From Spizellomyces punctatus DAOM BR117 (lineage: Eukaryota > Chytridiomycota > Chytridiomycetes > Spizellomycetales > Spizellomycetaceae), in the NCBI RefSeq assembly GCF_000182565.1, contig NW_015971544.1, forward strand, positions 246,622 to 310,621: DNA of 64,000 nucleotides. Reading direction: 5' to 3'. Of this stretch, positions 32,158 to 43,553 are shown piece after piece. The notes under the pieces are model-generated. The model was not told the origin of the DNA, did not search any database, and saw only the letters and a program-made list of their open reading frames with translations. Numbering within the stretch: position 1 is the first letter of the stretch; each line of letters begins with the position of its first letter. A program made the translations under genes and the position numbers.

Positions 32158-34275
32158 ATGAGCTACTACGCAGCTCCCTACGACTACTTTCCCATCCACC
32201 CCCGGTTTCCACCCCCAGATCTGCACGCACCACCACAACAGCATGTGCATCCCGAGATGCACCCACCAGAAGAATGGTGTTATGGCCCTCCACCGCCGGC
32301 ACCACCACCACCCATGTACCCCCCACAACATTACGCAGCATTTGAATACGAGCCACATATACCGGAACGAACAAGTAATTTAGGCAATAGTTTCGCGATT
32401 CCAAAAGGAACGCGGAATGCTATGCATCGTGTTACGGAGATGGGGAATAATATTGTGTTGACGGGGAAGAGGGGTCGACCTCAATCTGTTGGTGCCACGA
32501 CAACGACGACAATGACGACTTTGACGATGAATACCAATACGACGATAGCGAGTACGAGACCAGGGGGCATGGCAGCATCTGCTGGAGACGTACCCATCAA
32601 ATCCGAACAACCACCCAAAAAATCCAGCACACCCCCAACAACAACAACAACATCCAAACCCACACCCATTCCCAAACCCTCTTGTTCATCATCCTCACCA
32701 CCCCCCTCTCAATTCCTCATTGCACCCCCAGCATGGAAGCGCATGTTTGAAACCGCTCGAACAAGAGCACAAGGTGAATCCGGTGTAGCAGCCCCAGTAG
32801 TCGAACTCGCCTCCCAAATGCTCAATAAACGTTGCATGACCACCGTGGACCAAAAACGGAAATTTGTCATGATGGTCGATGCAACTATTCTGCGACGAGG
32901 TGTATTGAGTAGTCGGAGTCATGAAGGCATGACGGTTGCGTTGTATTTGTTTCAACCTGGGAGAGGAAGTGGGGGGGAGTTGGTGAGTACTGAGACCATG
33001 TTGTGTCGGATGAGGATTTTTGTAGAGGATACGAGATTATTGGTAGGTTTTATCATGTGTGAAAAAATTGGACGCATTATGGATGTTTTTACCAATTTTT
33101 GTTCTTTTATGAATGTAGCCAGCAAATGGCATGTCCAATGGTGTGCAAATCAACCTTCTCCCCGCCCTCACGGCCGATAAATTTGAGAAAAAGACGGTGA
33201 CGATTTCCGTAGAGGCGAGGCCAGAGGATTTTGCACATGGGTTAGCCATGGTGTGCTTGAGACGATTGGAAAATCCGGTATGTCTTTTACATTTGTTTGT
33301 TTTATGTTTTGTCACCCATGCTTATTTTGAGTCTTTAGATGTGTGTATCGAGGCCTTGTGCACCTGTTCCTGGTACGTCTATGTAAACTCACTGGCACTT
33401 TAAACAATGCGCTAACCCCATAATGAATAGCACCAGTCCCCTCTCTTCTCCGCCGACACTCTGCCCCCGTCCGACCAGCATACCCCCTCATCGCCCCCGC
33501 AGCCGTCCCCACCAAACGCTCCGCTTCAACTCTTTCCGCCTCGCCAAGCCGTGCCTCTGAGCCTTGTGTACCGGAACGAGAGGAAGACGATGCAGTGCAG
33601 GTTGGAGATCAGATTGTGAGTCTTGTGTGTCCGATTGCGTTGAAGAGGATTGGGGTGCCGGGCAAGGGACGCAAGTGTCGGCATGTGCAATGTTTTGATT
33701 TAGAGGTATGTTTTTGTGCGTGTAGTGGAAAGTATGTGTGTCTCTGTGTGTTAACGAATGTTGTATGCTGGGGAATAGACATTTGCCAAACTCTCTCGAT
33801 CAAGTCCGAAATGGAAGTGTGCCGTCTGTAACGACGTGATTGACAAGACGGTATATAATCCACTTTTTATATCTTCTATCAAATATTTGTTTGTTTTAAC
33901 AATTTTACATTTTAGGACTTGACGGTTTCCGAACCCTTTCTGCACCTCCTAGCAGCCTACCCCGACGCACCCCGCTGCATCGTCCGCGCAAACGGGTCCC
34001 ACGCACCCTACACAGAACCCAGCCGCAAAAAACAAAAACGCAACATGGTTGTCGATTTATGTCAAGATGAACCAGAGAAATTGTATTGGGTAGATCGAGC
34101 GGGTCAAGATGATTCATCCGAGAATAATGGAGACGTACCAAACGGACCGGTCGATGACCGCGATGTGAGGATTCAACGTATTTTCCATCAGGCTGCTGTT
34201 GAGGCTCAACCCTCTTCACCTCCTCGCGGGGTGGGTGGCATGTGTGCCGGTATCGTTTCTCCAAAGTTTACGTGA
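32158..34275 (+). CDS. SP-RING (MIZ-type) zinc finger protein, PIAS/Siz/Zmiz-like SUMO ligase
   Basis: Six exons (32158-33042, 33119-33277, 33339-33372, 33431-33705, 33779-33850, 33916-34275) give 594 residues in frame. The N-terminal 200 residues are Pro/His- and Thr-rich and disordered. A central globular part around CMTTVDQKRKFVMMVDATIL and LPANGMSNGVQINLLP resembles the PINIT region. The SP-RING is VSLVCPIALKRIGVPGKG, CRHVQCFDLE-TFAKLS and WKCAVCND, with the zinc-binding C...C/H...C...C set complete and split over exons 4 and 5. Such proteins transfer SUMO to nuclear targets. There is no SAP domain at the N-terminus, which is more like animal Zmiz than yeast Siz. Exon 3 is only 34 nt and is needed to keep the frame into the SP-RING. 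The C-terminus has a basic KKQKR patch and a SUMO-interaction-like VVDLCQDE. Confidence 0.88.
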
Positions 34276-34488
34276 AAGAGACGAAATGTTGTTTAATTAT
34301 ACCCCCGCCCTTTTTTGTTGTTTTCAACAAAAAAAAACCCATAATTTAATGATTGTTGGTGTTTTTGTTTTTTTTTTCTCCCTTTAGAGTAGATATGCTG
34401 GGGAAGGATATTAGTGAAAGGGGGGGCTGGTTTTGGGTAGATGTTAGAAGTGTTGAAAGACGGGGAAACAGAGGATAGGTTTTTTTTT

Positions 34489-34523
34489 GAGAGAGAGAGA
34501 GAGAGAGAGTGAGAAAGAGAGAG
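34489..34523. repeat. (GA)n microsatellite
   Basis: About 17 GA units with two interruptions, in the gap between convergent genes. Confidence 0.9.
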
Positions 34524-34655
34524 AATACAATAAAGATGTGTGCTTTTTTCTTGTTTGAATATCCATTGGAATTGTTTTTTACGTACGGTATGATACCCAC
34601 AACGTATATTCAACAGTTCAACATTTGAAAAGATTCACGTTTTTGAATGACTTTT

Positions 34656-35431
34656 TCAAACCCACCATCCCTCACACTGATGCATCTTTTCAATACTCTT
34701 TTCCGGGTACGTTTCAAAAAACTCATGCTCCCCCGGCACGACAAACACATTCCCTTCTTTTTCTTGTCGTTGGGGAAGAGGCACCCAATTGGCTTTAGAG
34801 TTGATCATAATATGTTGGGTTTTTGGTGCGGGTGGGAGGGGGGTGTCGATTGCGGATGCGAATGGGTAGATCCATTGTGGCCAACTTTTAAGTGTGTTTT
34901 AGGGGGGGTTGTGGGGAAAGTATGGGAGGGAATGGAGAGTTCATTACCTTGGATCAAAAGCCCAGAGAAAGGATCCACAGTTTTGACAAAAGTGTCGGTG
35001 ATTCGTACTAGAATTCAACAAAAGATTCATTGTTATTCCTTGTAGAATAGTCCAATGTACGAAATCCAAGAGTTTCACCTCAACTCATCGGAATCCTTGT
35101 CCTTTTTCGCTCGATAAACCCTTTTATGCACACACGATCAATCACTCAACACTCCTTTTTAAACCAAAAAACATTCCGTACTTGACATGTTCACGACCCG
35201 TCACAACCAAAGATGCAGCATCTCCCATGATATTAATAGCGTACCCTCCTCCACCGGCTGTCTTGCGACAAATCGAACTGGAGAAAAAAATATGGGGGTT
35301 GTGATAAGGTGTCAGATGAAAAGAATGTGTTTGTGGTTACGATACCAGTAGCAGTGCATGTAGGGTACGGGTGTGTGGGATGTGAGCGTGAATGTTACGA
35401 GGCCGCAGTGGCAGGAGCCTTTAAGGTCCAT
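34656..35431 (-). CDS. GFA/CENP-V-type zinc enzyme
   Basis: Four exons (about 190 residues) begin MDLKGSCHCGLVTFTL. The family signature is clear: GSCHCG, then CY-CSICRKTAGGGGYAIN with the intron inside the cysteine codon, HFCQNCGSFLWAFDP, and the C-terminal WPQWIYPFASAIDTPLP. These cysteines bind zinc in the glutathione-dependent formaldehyde-activating (GFA) fold, used for small thiol-dependent detoxification steps; most fungal members have no proven substrate. The gene is easy to miss because the exons are short. It converges on the SP-RING gene and diverges from nothing nearby. Confidence 0.88.
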
Positions 35432-35768
35432 CGTTGAAAAAAGTTGACAAAAAAAACGTTTGAGAATGGACAACGAGGTGATTGTTCAAAAGCATGCTAG
35501 TGACGTGTTTACAGTGACGTGTTAAGAACACTATGGAGGTGAGCTTTGGGTAAAAAAGGCATGCAGAAGATGGGTTTTCAATCGACGGGACAACGAAGGG
35601 AGGGTTAATGAAACAAGGCAATGCAAGTATTCCTCTCCACAACAAATGGCAACAAGCTTTCCAATTCTATTTCAACACAAAATGTGCTTTCCATCTTGAA
35701 CAGCCCAAACTACGCTAAACGAAACGCTACAGAAACAAACGATGAACAAAAAAAAACCTATAGATCTC

Positions 35769-36125
35769 TTATGAAACAAATATCGAGCCTTTAGCAGTCG
35801 CCGTCGGCGTCCCGCAACTTAAATTCACAATACTCCCCGACCGAGTAGCAGGCGCCTCAGCACTATCAAAAGCATAAACCGTTAAAGCGCCAAATGAAAC
35901 TGATGAGCGCTTTGAATGGGACATGCGAGGAGAGGAGGGACAGGATCTGGCGCGATGGGCAAGCGGGTGTAAAGTCTGGGGCTGTTGGAGGGATGTGGAG
36001 CGGATGAGGTGGCGGCGAAGTGAAAAGGAAGAAGAAGACGAAGAAGCTGGTAAAGGGTCGTTCCGTGTTGCGCGGAGGGCAGCTGCGAGTCGTTTGAGAG
36101 GGTCTAGATGGTCATGCTGAGACAT
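35769..36125 (-). CDS. Small hypothetical protein with an RVxF-like motif
   Basis: A single exon of 118 codons. Most of the protein is Ser-rich and disordered. The conserved-looking patch SSVSFGALTVYAFDSAEAP resembles the RVxF-type docking strand by which regulatory proteins bind protein phosphatase 1, though Ser replaces the usual basic residue. No other domain. It might be real because the frame ends cleanly and composition is unlike the flanks, but expression evidence is lacking. Confidence 0.45.
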   Translation of the reverse strand: MSQHDHLDPLKRLAAALRATRNDPLPASSSSSSFSLRRHLIRSTSLQQPQTLHPLAHRARSCPSSPRMSHSKRSSVSFGALTVYAFDSAEAPATRSGSIVNLSCGTPTATAKGSIFVS

Positions 36126-36988
36126 GATGAGGGACCATAAAACAGGAACAAAAAAAAAACAAAAAATCACGATGTGTTTGTCCAGTGATGTGTGTGTGTG
36201 TGTGTGTGTGTGTGTAGGAGATATCCTTAAAAGAAGAAAAATGGTCAGCAAGAAAACGATGGTCGAGGTCTTGTCATAGAATGCGTTTGTTGACCAAGTG
36301 GGCACATTTTGCTCTAGGTCCGTTCTAACCTTTGAAATCCCAATGTGTTCTTTGTAGATCCTTCTAAGCGTGTCCCGCTTGAGTATGCACTCTCAATGAA
36401 ACACTATGCAGGGTAGATCCTTACTAGACGGAAGGGGAGACAGGGAGGTCCAGAACGAAAAAAAAGCCTAAAATGCTGTGCGCAAAAGATGAATGGAAAC
36501 ATGATGACCATATAACCCTTTTAAATCGCTAATCACGTTGTTTGCATAATAATAAGAGATTGAAAATATCCCAAATCCCTAACTGTCTGAATCATAAACT
36601 TCCGTTCTATGTGGGGGAATCAATCTGTTTTTTTTAGCCTGAATAGCATGCGTGGAGGTTCAATCTGTAGCGATTGAATGGAGGGTGGACGAGCGGAGGG
36701 GAATCATTTACTTTTCGAGTTGAATGTGCTGACATATTCTTTTTTGGAACAGTTCGAGACTCTTGTATTGCTGAGCTATTGTCTCCCTTCATATACATTG
36801 ACGACAGTTATGCTCATCGGCGATATCTCCAAATCACTTTTGGCACACAACGAACAGAACGCATTGAGATCGTGATTATGTCATATGAGTATTAGCACGT
36901 GATATGTGCTTACGCTCATGCACTTGTCTGCATTTCACACTTCTACACTTTGTATTGTTTTTATTCCTTTTTATTTGGTATTTTCACC
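36126..36988. other. Intergenic region upstream of the histidine kinase
   Basis: Holds a (TG)13-like microsatellite at 36189-36215 and otherwise AT-rich sequence. It probably holds the divergent promoters of the small protein and the kinase. No gene is supported. Confidence 0.5.
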
Positions 36989-37741
36989 ATGTCTGTTCCA
37001 AAGGTATTTCATTAATACATTTATTTGTATGTATGTATGAGGCTTGACTCTTATTTTTATGCAGATACCCACACTCGATACCTATGATGCCGTCTGGTCC
37101 TGGAATCCGCTAGCTTCTCGCACTCTGCCGCAACCCTCGTTTGAAGCACTAACGGGTCTCTCTTACTCGGACTATCAGAGTGGATGGCTGACGGCAGTCC
37201 ATCCCTCGGACAGACATGCCCTCCTCCAACACGCCCTCCCCTCTTCTTCTAGTAACACTACCATTCCTGTTGGTCGTTCATGGCGTACGACGACACGCAT
37301 CCGCTGCAAAACACACTATGTCCGCGCATGTCTGAACGCAACCTGGCTCAACAATGCCTGGATAATTGGTTGTCTGGTCCTCGACGAACTGGTTTTGGAT
37401 GTCAACGAGGTCTTGAGCAGAGGAGGTGTCATGGGCAAATTGGTCCGTGAAAAGGATTGGTCTTGTACAGAATTGGGATGTGTCCAACAATGGTCTTCAA
37501 GTCTCGTCACCGCAGTCTCGTTTCTTTTGCGCTCTGCTTTTCCTTTCATTCTCTTTTGGGGTCCCTCTCGTTGTGTCATTTACAATGATGGGTAAGAAGG
37601 TCGACCCAATGTGTTGGCGAGAGGACGCAAATAGCATAGTGCACGACAGAAAAGAGGAGAGAGGGGAGATTAGCATGGAGCAAGGGGTGGGAGATGAAAG
37701 GGGATGGATCAGCTGTCACCTCGAACGGCTGTCGCTACGAG

Positions 37742-37775
<34 letters not shown>

Positions 37776-40700
37776 TCTCTCCTATGGGATGCGCATGCTT
37801 GATGTGTGTAGTGAGATATCCCCACTGACAGTTTTTCCCCCAGATACATTCCCATTTTCGGCACGAAACACCCACACATTCTCGGCGCACCGGCTTTCGA
37901 AGCCTGGGGAGAAGTCTGGGACGTGATTGCTCCCATGTTGGATCAAACTTTTGCAGGCGAGGTTTGTTACCGTCCTGTAATCATTTTGTGCAATCAAAAG
38001 CGTTTATATGCATTATGGGAACAGGCAACCTGGTCAGAGGATCAATTGTTGTTGCTCACTCGATCGGGTTATGTAGAAGGTATGTGGCTATCAAAGAGTG
38101 TTTGATGTACGGGCGTTTGCTTATGCCAATGTTTTGTTTTGTCATTTTAGAGTAAGTCCTATGTGTTCCTCCCGTCCCCTTTACAAAATCTTATTCCTTG
38201 ACGAACGATGCAGATGCTACTTTACGTGGTCCTACTCTCCTGTCCGGAACGAGGACGGATCCGTCGGTGGTGCCATGACACCCGTACGTAGACGGCTTCC
38301 CCCCCGCATTGCTCTCTTCCTCGCCCTCACAAAAAATAAATTCTAGATTACAGAAACGACACAGCGCGTCCTAAGTGAACGCCGCCTCTTACTTTTGCGT
38401 GAACTCGGAGCTGTCACGGGAAATGTCCAATCCGAGGAAGAAGCTTGCACACTTGCCGCCAACGTGTTCCGAGAGCAGTCTGCAGATTTACCTTTTACAT
38501 TAATTTACATCTTGGATCCCACAAGACAAGTGGTATGTAAATCCACCTCATCATTCCCTCTCATTTCCTCATCACCTATTGTACCGCAAAAATAGTTGGT
38601 TCTACGCGAATCCACCCACCTTTCACCTGGACATTCAGCCTGCATCCCCGAACTCCCCATCACAACCACCACCCCCTGGCCCTTCTCCCAAGTCCTCACA
38701 ACCCGCACGCGCCTTGAACTCGATTTAACCACCTTGCCTCACTCTTTTCCTGGCCGATCCATAAGCGGCACTCATTCCCCTTGCACACACGCCCTTCTCC
38801 TTCCTATCGGCGAACAAGACCCGATGGGTGTTTTTATTGCGGGTGTGAATCCCCTAAGAGCTCTTGATGCGAATTACAAGTTTTTTATGGAACAGGCTCG
38901 GGCGCAACTTGCTGCGGCGATGAGTACGGGAAGGGCGTATCGGGAGGAGAAAAAGAGGGCAGAGGCTTTGGCTGAGGTAAGGTCGGGATTGGAAAAATTA
39001 CTCTATGATTAAAAAAGGAAAACTAATGTTTTGCTCTTTTAAAGATTGACCGAGCCAAAACTGCTGTATGTCTTTTCTTTGTTTTTACTTGTCCTTTCTG
39101 TTTTGTTCCTAATCTTTATCTATTTTCCAACTTTATTTATCTGTGTGTTTCCTTTGATGACATATCTCGGCGTACTCAAATCTGCGTACTCGAATATGAC
39201 GGCATGGATTTCCTCTGTGATTTCCTTCGCCATCAATGACTTCGGTTTTCGCACATGCCTCGGCGCGTATGTCCGCATTATTCGGTTGGACCGTATTTCA
39301 TAAACGAATTTGATCGCTTATCGGTATACGTTCTGTGCTCATATTGGGGTCAACGGATATTGCAATTGTCGTTGACCTACGCCCTCGACACACGTGAATA
39401 TTGTATCGCTCTCTGGCTTGTATTGATATCCAACCAACAAACATGCACCCGTACAGTTCTTTAGCAACGTATCCCACGAATTTCGAACGCCCCTCACCCT
39501 CATCCTCGGGCCCCTCTCCGACGTCCTCGACGATCCAACCCTCTCTTCCAGCCACCGCGACGCCCTCCAAGTTATGCACCGCAACTCCCTCCGTCTCTTA
39601 AAACTCGTCAACTCTATCCTCGACTTTTCACGTATCGAAGCAGGACGAATGCAAGCTTTGTATAAACCGACCGATTTAGGGATAGCGACAGCAAATGCTG
39701 CGTCCATGTTTCGAGCCGCGATAGAAAAGGCGGGATTAGAGTTTGTTGTGGATGTCTGTGAAGGGGAGGAGGTGTATGTTGATCTTGATATGTAAGTCAT
39801 TTGCTCCCATTTTTTTGGCTCGTTTGTATGTGGTATTTTACTAGTTTTTTGTATTTCGTTAAAATACCAGGTGGGAGAAGATTGTTTTTAATCTCCTCTC
39901 CAACGCCTTTAAAAACACTCTGAAAGGCGGCATTTACGTCCACCTAGCCTCGAATCCTACGACCCTCTCCCTGTCTGTCCGCGACACGGGGTGCGGCGTC
40001 CCCGAAACCGACCTCACCCGCCTCTTTGAACGATTTTATCGCGCAGACACCTCCCACGGCCGAAGCCACGAAGGAACCGGCATTGGACTAGCCCTCACAC
40101 TCGAACTCGCCAAACTCCACGGCGGGACAATAGACGTGTCAAGCACCGTTGGTACGGGTACGATATTCACGGTTCATATCCCCCGTGGTAAGAACCACCT
40201 CCCTCCTGACCGCATCCAAGAGTCGGATGTGACCCAAACCACGGGAACAAACACCATTGGCGAAAGCTTTGTTGCAGAAGCTTTACGCTGGTCGGATCCA
40301 CCTGATTTAGGTCCTTCTCCGCCGACACGACTTTTGACGCCACCGCTTTCGGTATCGGATACCGATGACGATCGGCCACGGATTTTGTTGGCGGATGATA
40401 ATGCTGATATGAGGAGTTATGTGTCTGGGTTGTTGCGTGCTTGTGTGGTGAGGGTTGTTGCGGATGGTGTGGAGGCTTATGAATGGGCAGTGCGTGAACC
40501 GCCCGATTTGATTTTGAGGCAAGTATATTTATTGAGATTTTTTTGGATGTAGCGGGTGGGTGGTGTGAGGTGTGATCATGCACTTTGCCCCATCGGAAAT
40601 TCGTTTGTGTTGAGATACGAACGAATTTACCCTTTTCCAGCAAAAAGTCTTACCTTCTTTTATTTAGCGACGTCATGATGCCCCGCATGAACGGTTTCGA

Positions 40701-43238
40701 ACTTTTGGCCCGCATTAAATCCCACCCAATTCTCAAATCCATCCCCTTTATCCTCCTCTCCGCCCGAGCAGGAGACGAAGCTCGCGTCGAAGGCCTCCAA
40801 GCCGGCGCAGACGACTACCTCGTCAAACCCTTTTCAGCCCGTGAACTCCGCGCCCGCATCAAAACCCACCTCGACCTCGGTCGCCTCCGAGGAGAACTCG
40901 AACGCCTAGTCCAACAACGTACTGCAGCTTTAGCTGAAAGTGAACGACGATACCGCCTTTTAGCCGATCTCGCTCCTGTTGGTATCCTCCAAGCTGACCC
41001 TACCGGCCATATTGAATTCACCAATGACCGATGGTGGCATATCCTTGGCCGTGATCGAACAAATTACCACCCCACTGACTGGGAATCCTTTGTTCACCCC
41101 GACGACCGGACCCTCATGTCCACCAACTGGTCCAACGCCCTCTCCAAACTCCAGCCCTATCAAATTGAGTGTAGGTGCATTACGGAAGGGGGATCCATTG
41201 TGCATGTCATGACGGAGGGTGTACCGGATGTAGTACTGAAATCGGATGGAACGACCGAGCATCGGGGGTGGTACCTTGCGACGATTGATATTTCGGAACG
41301 GAAGGCGTTGGAAGCTGAGCGGTTGGATAGGTTGAGGAATGCGGAGGCTGAGCAGAGGAAAAGGGCTGAAGAGGCTGAAGAGAATCGAAGGCATCAGGAA
41401 ATGGTATGTTTTTTAAGAGTGACATTGGCTATTTCTTTCATTCTTACATGATATCCTCTCTCTTTTTTGGTCTTGTTTTTTTCACTTTGATGCACTTTGC
41501 ACATGCATTCTATTCGTATCGCACGAAATCCGTTCCTGTTGTTTCACTCAGTTTATTGACATGATTTGTCACGAAATCCGTAACCCTCTCAACGGCGTCA
41601 TCAACAATGCCGATCTCGTCCGTCTAAACCTCCGAAGCCGCCGCACGCTCTGCGAAATTCTCTGGAAAATCGCCCAGTCGCACGCAGATCTCGTCCCACC
41701 CGCTCTCGCCCAATCCACCTGGACACAATGGACACAAGACCTCGAAGCCATTGACGCGATTGAAATGTGCACCCGGCATCAAAAGGTCATTACGGACGAT
41801 GTATTGAATCTGTCTAAACTCCGATCAGAACGTATCGTCCTTGCACCTATTCAATGTTCCCCCGAGCAAGTCACCTTAGCTGTCATACGCATGTTTTCCG
41901 CCGAACTCCGACGCAAAAAAATCGAATGTACTGCATACCGTGTTCATGGACATCTTCCGGACCCACCACCTCCCAAAACCACCCTCCTCAACACCTACCA
42001 CGTTACACCCATCACCACTGACTCCCAAACAACAACCGTTCTAATCGACCCAGACCGGCTTAGTCAAGTATTATTCAATTTAGTGAGCAATGCTATTAAA
42101 TTTGCGAATACGAATCCGAGGTTGGATCCGGGGATTGCTACGCCTTTTTCGAGTTTACCTTGTGTGATGCATTCGAGGATTACGATTTTTTTGGAGTATA
42201 CTTGGGGGGCTCCTGTGTTGCCCTTATCGTCGGCTTTGTCACCATCATCCTCGTCATCTTGCGTGGCATCTACCTCTCCATCACACTCTACCCAATGTCC
42301 TCCTCCTCATTCGACTACTACGGCTACTATCACAAATTCTACCACCACTCATCATTCAACACCTCCAACCCACCTCCTAATAACCATCCACGACAACGGC
42401 AAAGGCATGACCGAAACAGACGAATCCGCCCTTCAAGCCTCCACACCCGCCAACCTAAAGACCTATCGAGATTATACCAGTAATGCATTAGGATTATTCA
42501 TTTGTAAGCAATTTGTGGATATTATGGGAGGTTGGATTTCTGTTGAGAGGTGTGCGGAGGGGACTGAGATTCGAGTGTGCTTTTTGGTCGGAAATGTTTC
42601 TGTGTCGCCTCCTTCTCCTCTTGTTTTATCGTCTTCGTCTACTTCTCTCCCTTCCCTCGATCGGAAATCTGTATTAGATTCATCACAAGATCTTCCCCCA
42701 ACAAATTTATCTGTCCTAAGTACGTTATTCCATGTTCACAAATCCACTTGTCATCGTTTTACTTACACTTACCAAAAAATATGTTGATAGTTGTGGAAGA
42801 TAACCTCGTCAATCAACGCGTTCTAAAACGACAGCTAGATTTAGCGGGGTTTAAATCCCAAGTAGCCAATAACGGAGCAGAAGCAGTTGAAATGACCGAG
42901 AAAGAGCAATTTGATGTCGTTATTATGGATTTAGAGGTTCGCCTTTTCTTGTCCCGATCCGTCTTTTTCTCTCCCCCCGCTGATTAGGTTCTTTTTTTTT
43001 TGGTTTCTTTTAGATGCCTGTTATGGACGGCTTGGAAGCAACACAACGCATACGAGCCCGTGAAGCCCATCTCCCTCGTTCATTACGACATACCCCCATA
43101 CTAGGATTATCTGGGAATGCGAGACGAGAGTTTCAGGAAAAAGCTTTGGGTGTTGGAATGAATCGATTTATGGTTAAACCGTATGATCGGAAGGAGTTGG
43201 TGGGGTGTTTGGTCGGGTTGGTGGGGCAAGGACGGTAA
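36989..43238 (+). CDS. Double hybrid histidine kinase (PAS-GAF-HK-REC-PAS-HK-REC)
   Basis: About 15 exons, approximately 1540 residues, start CACCATG at 36989 with a 15-nt first exon. Order: a PAS fold; a second sensory segment (YIPIFGTKHPHILG...CYFTWSYSPVRNEDG); a GAF-like region; kinase 1 with H box FFSNVSHEFRTPLTL and ATP lid (NLLSNAFKNT, DTGCGVPE, GTGIGLAL); receiver 1 (LLADDNADM, Asp in LS-DVMMP, KPFSA); a PAS domain; kinase 2 with H box MICHEIRNPLNG and NLVSNAIKFA; and receiver 2 (VEDN, MPVMDG, VKPYD). Phosphate should pass from His to Asp and on to a separate phosphotransfer protein, feeding the osmo/stress MAPK pathway; location probably cytosolic as no transmembrane segment is seen. 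Kinase 2 ATP-binding half is less canonical (DNGKGM, then NALGLFICK) and carries a long Ser/Pro/His-rich insert. The gene uses a 1-nt exon (38151) and a GC-AG intron (40519-40667). Confidence 0.92.
37744..37772 (+). repeat. (CT)n microsatellite in a histidine kinase intron
   Basis: About 14 CT units inside intron 2 (37593-37843), which is longer than average. Confidence 0.9.
38151..38151 (+). other. Candidate single-nucleotide exon of the histidine kinase gene
   Basis: The sequence TTTTAG-A-GTAAGT places a strong acceptor and donor around one A. Upstream exon 38025-38079 ends in phase 1 (GTAGAAG); downstream exon 38214 starts ATGCTACTTT. Including the A yields YVEECYFTWS, the family's conserved run; skipping it shifts the frame to a stop. 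The introns on each side (71 and 62 nt) are both of the usual length. Confidence 0.7.
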
Positions 43239-43553
43239 AAGATGGAATGTTGGGGAGGAGTTTTTCTTGGTTGGATGTGTATCTATGTATGTGTGGGAGG
43301 GGACTGTTTTTGTGCTTTTTATTCTTTTTTGGTGCATTTTATTTTTATCGTTATTTATTCCATTCTCTCTCTCGCTTCTTTCTGTATTTGTCTATTTTAA
43401 TTGTTGGAGCTGATGATCGCATGCACTCAAGTATCATATTCAACCCGTAACAAACACTCAATATTTGCAAGAATAGACTATATATATAAAACATGCTTCA
43501 AAACCGACAACCCATCAAAGAACAAACAAGAACCGTAAATCCTCTTCCGACAA

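Noticed and set aside
39065-39456. Possible snoRNA in the ~390-nt intron before kinase 1 of the histidine kinase (TTTGATGAC)
   Set aside because: C-box match is imperfect and no D box or terminal stem was found.
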